Assembly (NCBI GenBank): GCA_000980495.1
Contig: LARN01000054.1
Span: 1-10,180 of the forward strand
Direction: 5' to 3'
DNA length: 10,180 nucleotides
Origin: Acinetobacter sp. N54.MGS-139
GTDB lineage: Bacteria > Pseudomonadota > Gammaproteobacteria > Burkholderiales > Burkholderiaceae_F
A program made the position numbers and the translations under genes. Under the pieces are notes generated by a model. It was not told the DNA's origin. It saw nothing but the letters and a program-made list of their open reading frames with translations, and made no database searches. How positions within the stretch are numbered: position 1 is the stretch's first letter; each line of letters opens with the position of its first letter. This document shows, one piece after another, positions 5,642 through 10,180 of the stretch.

Positions 5642-6709
5642 TTAGAAGTTGTGTCCTAGACCGGCGGTGGCAGCCCAGCCTCCTAAACCGGAATCATATT
5701 TTTTGAAAGCTTTTCCTGTCGTTCCCCAGCCGGCCTGAGTGTAAAGCGTGGTTCGTTTGGAGAGAGGGTAGAGGTAGGCGGCGCCGAGAGAATACGAATT
5801 GTACTTTTCGCCTGTGTCCTTAAGTTTGCCCAATGCACCTTGAGTCTGGAACTTAACTGATCCGCCCGCGAAAGGAATCGCTACAGAGAGTGCAAGCGCA
5901 TGTTGGTTTGCGCCTTTGTGCGCTACTTCGATTTCGGTGTTGTTAGGAAGTTTCATGGAATGAAGCGCATATTGGTAAACGCCGAAAAGCTTGAAAGTTC
6001 CGAAATCGTAAGAAGCTTGAACGGTGAATAAGTTCGTCGCTTTAGGTTTTGAAAGATCTTCGGTTCCTTTGTTATCCAACATTTCCCAGTAAGTTCCGAA
6101 CCTGATAGCTTGGTCCTCATATGTCGCCCCGATGCCGTAATAGTGTTCGTTTCTTGACCACTTTTCTGAGTCCTCATTAACGCCGTTTGAGTAAGTGGCG
6201 TGAACCTTCCAACCATTAAGGCTGGGAGACACATAAGCAATTGTGTTGTTCATCCAGTCCGTCAGAATGAAAGCGCTGTGGATATTGCTGAGTACCGAAA
6301 AGCTCGTGTTGTAGGCGGAGGAACCGGAAATGGAGTATTCGCCGTTGTAGGAACCAAGTGCTCCGATTCTGCCGAATGCGACCTGGCCGAAGCTGCTTTC
6401 AAAACCCAGGTAAGCCTGACGATTAAAGGCCTTGTCGCCTTTATCGTCGTCTTCTTTTCCGTTTGACAGGACGTAGCCTTGTTCCAGTCTTAAGAAAACA
6501 TTGTTTCCGCTGCCGAGATCTTCCGTTCCGGTAAAGCCGAACATATTGGTATCCAAGCTGCCGTTGGCAAACCTAACCGTTGCAGATTTTCCTTTTAGTT
6601 TTTGGACAGTTATGCCGCCGTCGGCGCCGCCATAAAGCATGACAGAGGTTTCAGCGTAGACAGAGGTAGCTGCAAGAGGCAGGACTACGGCAAGGAGAAG
6701 CTTTTTCAT
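5642..6709 (-). CDS. outer-membrane porin (Gram-negative porin, Porin_4-like)
   Basis: A 355-residue outer-membrane beta-barrel, typical in size for betaproteobacterial trimeric general porins that let small hydrophilic solutes diffuse in. Residues 1-19 are a signal peptide (MKK, hydrophobic core, then SVYA before the cleavage site). The mature start SVMLYGGADGGI resembles the first strand of this family. GFTGTEDLG at 58-66 and GQVAFGRIG at 108-116 are hallmark turns, many alternating-hydrophobic strands follow, and the chain ends GLGHNF with the C-terminal Phe needed for BAM assembly. No strong Shine-Dalgarno precedes the ATG. A candidate promoter about 130 bases upstream would give a long leader, common for porins regulated by small RNAs. 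The substrate is unknown. Confidence 0.92.
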   Translation of the reverse strand: MKKLLLAVVLPLAATSVYAETSVMLYGGADGGITVQKLKGKSATVRFANGSLDTNMFGFTGTEDLGSGNNVFLRLEQGYVLSNGKEDDDKGDKAFNRQAYLGFESSFGQVAFGRIGALGSYNGEYSISGSSAYNTSFSVLSNIHSAFILTDWMNNTIAYVSPSLNGWKVHATYSNGVNEDSEKWSRNEHYYGIGATYEDQAIRFGTYWEMLDNKGTEDLSKPKATNLFTVQASYDFGTFKLFGVYQYALHSMKLPNNTEIEVAHKGANQHALALSVAIPFAGGSVKFQTQGALGKLKDTGEKYNSYSLGAAYLYPLSKRTTLYTQAGWGTTGKAFKKYDSGLGGWAATAGLGHNF

Positions 6710-6838
6710 AAGTTTGTACGCATCAAGGATAAAAAATCGTTCTCAGAAGATTCAGATTCACGACAAGCGAATTCTTCTCTATTTTTTCCGAAGTGGTCGT
6801 AAACATTGCCAAAAACGAGAAATTTACCAAAAATTAAC

Positions 6839-6867
6839 ATATATTCTTGTGATATAGAAGAGCTCAA
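6839..6867 (-). promoter_or_regulatory. candidate porin promoter
   Basis: On the minus strand TTGAGC (6862-6867) is followed by exactly 17 bases and then ATATAT (6839-6844). That is a reasonable sigma-70 match and the best one seen upstream of the porin. It would give a leader of roughly 120 bases. Confidence 0.33.
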
Positions 6868-6898
6868 GCGGCGGCTGCACCGACGTCGTTGCGTAAAA

Positions 6899-6927
6899 GA
6901 GGATGGTTCACAACGAGTTTGAACCTC
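6899..6927. other. inverted repeat in the porin-feoB intergenic region
   Basis: The gene-free stretch 6710-7023 holds the porin leader and promoter, the feoB terminator and this inverted repeat: GGTTCA (6905-6910) with TGAACC (6920-6925), flanked by GAGG and CCTC that can pair alternatively. No T-run adjoins it. It may be an operator or an RNA hairpin. Nothing else is recognisable in the stretch. Confidence 0.25.
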
Positions 6928-6960
6928 TAAGAGTTGCTTCCCTGATTATTATCTTTCGAA

Positions 6961-7001
6961 CAAAAACAAATTCCGCTCAAACCTAAAAGGTAAGAGCGGA
7001 A
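6961..7001 (-). terminator. intrinsic terminator of the feo operon
   Basis: An 8-base-pair stem TTCCGCTC/GAGCGGAA (6971-6978 with 6994-7001) has an inner ACCT/AGGT stem. On the minus strand it is followed by a T-rich run (TTTGTTTTTG, 6961-6970). It lies 23 bases after the feoB stop codon and closes the feo operon. Confidence 0.8.
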
Positions 7002-7023
7002 CAAAAGAAGAGATTAGATCTTT

Positions 7024-9404
7024 TTAGCGGACGCTGCTGTTAGCTAGCCTCCCTTCGGTGTTTGAGTTGCCCTTTGCGGCGAGCTTAAGTCCGGCAACGA
7101 TTGCGACAATGATCGCAGTGCAAATGGCGATACAAACAGCGGAATACACCGGATGAATATTGAAAGAGCCAGCTTGATAGACGATGGTTGCAGCACTGTA
7201 TCCCACTGCAGTTGTCCACAAAGCAGAGAAGATAGCCCAGCCGCTTCCGACCTCTCTATAGATGGCACCCATGGCCGCACCACAGGGCAGATAAAGAAGA
7301 ACCATCAGCAGGTAAGCAAACGCACCCAACTCACCGTCGAACAGCTTGTTCATGGCGGCAATTGTTCCGGTGCTTACTTCTTGCTCCTCTGCTTGCTTAG
7401 CAACGTCGGAGAGGTCGCTTTCTACAGAGATGCCAAGCGGATCAGTGAAGAACGCTCCGATATCGCCGAAACCTTCACCGATGCTGGCGCCGGCTTCACC
7501 GAAGGAGCGGGCAAGGTTAAAGCCTTCTTCTTCGTCTTGCTGCTGAGCTTGCTCTTCAATCTTGGCTGCCGGTTCGCCCAAAGCAGCCTCTTCTTCCGCT
7601 TTATCGCCGATTCCGCTGTAAAGAGAATCCAACGTACCGACAACGGCTTCTTTGGCAAGAATACCTGTGAAGACGCCGACGGCAGCAGGCTAGTTTTCTG
7701 CAGACACGCCCATTGGCTTGAAGACGGGCACAATCGTCTTGCCGATCTGAGACAAAACACTCTTGTCGGTATCTTGATTGCGGAAGGAGCCGTCTGTTCC
7801 TAAGGAGTTTAGGAAACAAAGAACAGCCACAAGCACAACGATTACTTTACCGGCGCGGAAAATAAAGCTCTTTAAACGATCCCATGTTCTCAGAAGGACG
7901 TTCTTTGCGGTTGGCAGATGGTACGGAGGAATCTCCATGACAAAGGCGCTGGTCTGACCGGCTAAGGCCGTTCTCTTAAGCATGAAGCCTGTGGCGATAG
8001 CTGCCAAGATGCCGATGAGATACAAACTGAAAACGAGATTTTGTCCGCTCATCGGCCAAAAAGCAGTCGCAAACAAAACATAAACCGGAAGTCTTGCGCC
8101 GCAGCTCATAAACGGAGCCATTAAAACCGTGGTAATACGGTCTTGTTTTTGCTCCATCGTACGGGTTGCCATGATAGCGGGGACGCCGCAGCCGAATCCG
8201 ACAATCAGAGGAACAAACGCTTTTCCGGGCAGCCCGAGCGCTCTCATCAGGCGGTCCATCACAAAGGCAGCCCTGGCCATATAGCCCGAGTCTTCAAGGA
8301 AGGACAAGGCTAAAAACAGGCAGAAGATAAACGGAATGAATGTGGAGATACATTGAATACCGCCGCCGATACCGTCGGCAAGAATCGTTTTAAGCCATTC
8401 TGGCGTTCCGATGGAAGTGAGAAGTTCCCCGAATCCGTCGATAAAGATCGCTCCGAAAAGAATATCGAAGAAGTCGATGAAAGCGGAACCGACGTTGATC
8501 GAAAAAATGAACATCAGGTACATCACGGCCAAGAAAATAGGTACCCCCAGCCAACGATGCAAAACAATCTTGTCGATTTTGTCGGTAATGGTTTGTTTGA
8601 CCTCGTTGTCTCGAGTGATGCAAGAGGAAGCGACTTTGCTGACAAAGGAGTAGCGCACGTCGGCAATAGCCATATCCAGGTCGCCGTTGTAGTGCTTATT
8701 GAGTGCGTTGATTCGCAGTTCGGCTTTGGAAAAGCCGCTCTTTAAGGTGCGGAGTCCCAGTTCTTTATCACTTTCAAGGATCTGTTCGGCGATCCAAGGG
8801 GCCTTTTCAACGTTGTTTTCACAGAGTTCCTGAGTCAGTGTATGAATTTCATCGGCAATGTCTTTCGGGAAAACAAGCGGGTTGTCCGGAACGGTAGGAT
8901 TTTCGAGCTGGCGGCTGATTGCTTGTTTGAGATCATCTACACCCGTTTCTCTAGAGGCAACTAGGCCGACAACAGGGCAACCTAGCTCCTGCGCTAATTT
9001 ATCGAGATCAACGGAGATGGAATGATTCTTAGCGACGTCAAGCATGTTGACCGCAACAATGAGCGGAACCTGTATTTCGATGAGCTGCGCGGTGAGATAA
9101 AGGTTTCTCTCCAAGTTCGACGCATCAACGATATTTACGACGAGAGAAGATTCGCCTGAGAGGATGTATTCTCGAGCGACGCGCTCGTCTTCGCTGGAAG
9201 CGTCACACGGCTGAAGAGAATAGGCGCCTGGTAAATCGACGAGCGTGATCTGCTGATCATTGACCGTAAAACTTCCGCTCTTTTTCTCGACGGTAACGCC
9301 TGGCCAATTTCCGAGGTCTGGTGTGATCCGGTCAAAGCGTTAAACAAAGTTGTCTTGCCGCAGTTGGGATTGCCCGCGAGCGCGATCGATATTTTCTGAG
9401 TCAT
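7024..9404 (-). pseudogene. feoB: ferrous iron transporter FeoB, broken by a frameshift and an amber codon
   Basis: FeoB is the GTP-binding inner-membrane Fe2+ importer. The full reading, about 793 residues after repair, matches normal FeoB length. G1 is GNPNCGKT (residues 11-18). The frame is then lost after SHQT (residue 30): deletion of one base near 9314 turns the expected [14 protein letters not shown] into SEIGQALPS. The next frame supplies the rest intact: G3 VDLPGAY, G4 NMLD, G5 region SRETG, the membrane core with FLEDSGYMARAAF and VGFGCGVPAIMATRTMEQKQ, to VSAEN. There TAG (7690-7692) replaces the Trp of the conserved ENW, at about residue 572. The same frame continues PAAVGVFTGILAKEAVVGTL and ends at TAA 7024, with the YLPCGAAMGAIYREVG gate region present. 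The start ATG follows the second feoA by 9 bases, with TGAGGA overlapping its stop. As written, no functional FeoB can be made. Either recent decay or sequence error. Confidence 0.93.
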
Positions 9405-9413
9405 GATGTTTCC

Positions 9414-9641
9414 TCACAAAGGTCTGACGTCAATGATTTCGATTTCAGCCTTTCGAACGCTGATGAAAGATCCGCGAAGTTTGATTTCGACGGGATCTCC
9501 TAACGGGGCCACCCGGGTGACTTCAAAACGAGTGTTGGGAAGGACGCCCAAAGAAAAGAGTTTTTTCCGATATTCAGTGTTTCCCGGCAAAAAACCTTTC
9601 ACGACACCTCTTTGTCCGGGTTTCATATCGCGAAGCTGCAT
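9414..9641 (-). CDS. feoA: FeoA domain protein (second of two)
   Basis: A 75-residue SH3-like FeoA protein, a small cytoplasmic partner thought to assist FeoB in ferrous iron uptake. It shows the family pattern closely: LRDMKPGQRGVVKGF at the start, RKKLFSLGVLPNTRFEVTRV (25-44), APLGDPVEIKLRG (45-57), then ISVRKAEIEIIDV. The ATG has AGGAG about 6 bases upstream, overlapping the TAG stop of the first feoA. Its own stop is embedded in the feoB ribosome site, so translation of the three genes is probably coupled. The gene is intact although feoB downstream is broken. Confidence 0.92.
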   Translation of the reverse strand: MQLRDMKPGQRGVVKGFLPGNTEYRKKLFSLGVLPNTRFEVTRVAPLGDPVEIKLRGSFISVRKAEIEIIDVRPL

Positions 9642-9650
9642 GATGTTCTC

Positions 9651-9899
9651 CTATTGGAAAATGCGAACAACTTTTATTTCTGCCGCGACATCTCGATTTA
9701 CAGCGATTCTGGCGTCACCTACGGCAAGGAGAAGAGGGCCGTTCTGTGCGGAGGTGATCACGGAAGCCACGCTGCCGACGTATAAACCTAAATCCCGGAG
9801 ACGTTTCAATTCACTTGGAGGAATATTTCCCAGTTTTGCGATCCTGCATTGCACATTCATCGGGAGCTGGATTAGGAGGTGAGATGTAGAGACAGTCAT
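9651..9899 (-). CDS. feoA: FeoA domain protein (first of two)
   Basis: An 82-residue FeoA-like SH3 protein, more divergent than its neighbour. It has the PSELKRLRDLGLYVGS helix-turn (28-43) and the ending GDARIAVNRDVAAEIKV (61-77). It is the first gene of the iron-uptake operon, 9 bases before the second feoA, and lies behind two Fur boxes. The ATG at 9899 has no Shine-Dalgarno close by. An internal ATG at 9860 (residue 14) would give a more family-like N-terminus but also lacks one. An upstream in-frame stop rules out any longer start. It ends in TAG, so amber is a working stop in this operon. Confidence 0.86.
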   Translation of the reverse strand: MTVSTSHLLIQLPMNVQCRIAKLGNIPPSELKRLRDLGLYVGSVASVITSAQNGPLLLAVGDARIAVNRDVAAEIKVVRIFQ

Positions 9900-9912
9900 A
9901 AAAGCATCAAAT

Positions 9913-9931
9913 GAAAACGATTATCTTTATC
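9913..9931. promoter_or_regulatory. Fur box 1 upstream of feoA
   Basis: Sixteen of 19 positions match the reverse-complement Fur consensus (core GATTATCTTTATC). It lies 14 bases upstream of the first feoA start. Fur with Fe2+ would bind here and block the operon in iron-replete cells. Confidence 0.72.
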
Positions 9932-9955
9932 AAAATGTTACTCCTCAGCGATCGA

Positions 9956-9977
9956 AATGATATTCATTATCATTAGG
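9956..9977. promoter_or_regulatory. Fur box 2 upstream of feoA
   Basis: A perfect dyad AATGATA-TTCAT-TATCATT spans 9956-9974, and the overlapping 9959-9977 register matches 15 of 19 Fur consensus positions. Two boxes about 45 bases apart suggest tight iron repression, with the promoter probably between or overlapping them. I could not fix unambiguous -35/-10 elements. Confidence 0.72.
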
Positions 9978-10081
9978 GATTTCTCTATATCTTTCATGAA
10001 TTTCGCATCTTGAGGATTTATAACTTGTTGAATATTTGCGGAAAGATTCACTTAAATATCCCAAAAATATGGAGAAGCAAT

Positions 10082-10180
10082 TGTCATTTCCTAAAAACGG
10101 TTGACTTCTTTTTGTTTTAAACCTGTGTTTAGTTGACTTTGATTGGGCTAAGCCTGGTAACAGTTGACTCCTGGCTGTCC
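10082..10180. mobile_element. possible left terminus of an IS21-type insertion sequence (runs off the edge)
   Basis: Starting at TGTCATTTCC (10082) there are three copies of GTTGACT (10100, 10132 and 10163) spaced 32 and 31 bases apart. The flanks share a partial TTG and CCTG pattern. Repeated short motifs inside a TG-starting terminus are known from IS21-family elements, where transposase binds multiple sites at each end. No transposase, opposite end or target duplication is visible, so this is a suggestion only. The stretch 9978-10081 to its left shows nothing recognisable. Confidence 0.28.

Noticed and set aside
7153..7803. Long open frame on the plus strand (216 codons) opposite the feoB C-terminal part
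   Set aside because: It is the antisense of a region whose minus-strand translation matches FeoB motif by motif. The plus frame has no recognisable domain and no ribosome site.
9403..9882. Plus-strand open frame of 159 codons across both feoA genes
   Set aside because: Both minus-strand FeoA proteins are clearly real, with overlapping stop and ribosome sites. The plus frame is a shadow.
9886..9899. Plus-strand AGGAGGTGAG followed by ATG TAG, a perfect start-stop element
   Set aside because: It lies antisense within feoA with no plus-strand gene downstream. Most likely chance complementarity to the CACCTCCT word.
10101..10170. The GTTGACT words as a CRISPR array or tandem -35 boxes
   Set aside because: The shared repeat is only 7-8 bases, too short for CRISPR repeats, and no -10 element follows at the right spacing.
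1..10180. tRNA, rRNA, tmRNA or 4.5S RNA genes
   Set aside because: No T-loop, CCA-type acceptor or signature loop sequence for these RNAs was found on either strand by eye.

Overview
The window reads as a chromosomal segment of a Gram-negative bacterium, most likely a betaproteobacterium of the Burkholderiales. A gut Sutterellaceae-type organism is a plausible guess. The basis is a Burkholderia/Neisseria-style single-polypeptide porin with signal peptide and C-terminal Phe, together with HU, MutM and a Fur-controlled feo operon. The genus is inference; no rRNA or other taxonomic marker is present.

Left part (1-3455). The end of an unidentified plus-strand gene is followed by a gene-poor stretch of about 360 bases. 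That stretch has strong secondary structure and a good intrinsic terminator on the minus strand, so it may encode a structured RNA or a long 3' UTR. Next comes a compact module: a LysE/RhtB-type amino-acid exporter (minus) diverges from a LysR-type regulator (plus), with a textbook T-N11-A LysR box between them. The regulator is followed 35 bases later by a cystathionine beta-lyase (metC-like) gene. Regulator, lyase and exporter probably form one response to a sulfur amino acid or a related compound. A bidirectional terminator separates metC from the HU gene.

Middle part (3456-6709). HU (minus) has a long upstream region holding two inverted repeats, one a 23-base operator-like palindrome. 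Upstream of it lies a short protein resembling only the first winged-helix domain of Rep_3 plasmid initiators, which may be a plasmid relic or a solitary domain. A possible 63-residue small protein precedes mutM, which encodes a complete formamidopyrimidine-DNA glycosylase. mutM converges on a complete outer-membrane porin gene.

Right part (6710-10180). A ferrous-iron uptake operon feoA-feoA-feoB runs on the minus strand from two strong Fur boxes to a clear terminator. Both feoA genes are intact, but feoB carries two independent lesions: a one-base deletion at about codon 31 (near 9314) and an amber codon replacing a conserved Trp at about codon 572 (7690-7692). The frames on either side of each lesion are otherwise well preserved, so the decay is recent or the sequence contains errors. 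At the extreme right edge a GTTGACT word repeats three times at 31-32-base spacing after a TGT start, which may be the left terminus of an IS21-type insertion sequence.

The best leads are the doubly broken feoB under intact Fur control, the structured 218-470 intergenic region, the orphan Rep-like domain, and the palindrome upstream of HU. No wholly new multi-gene system is evident.
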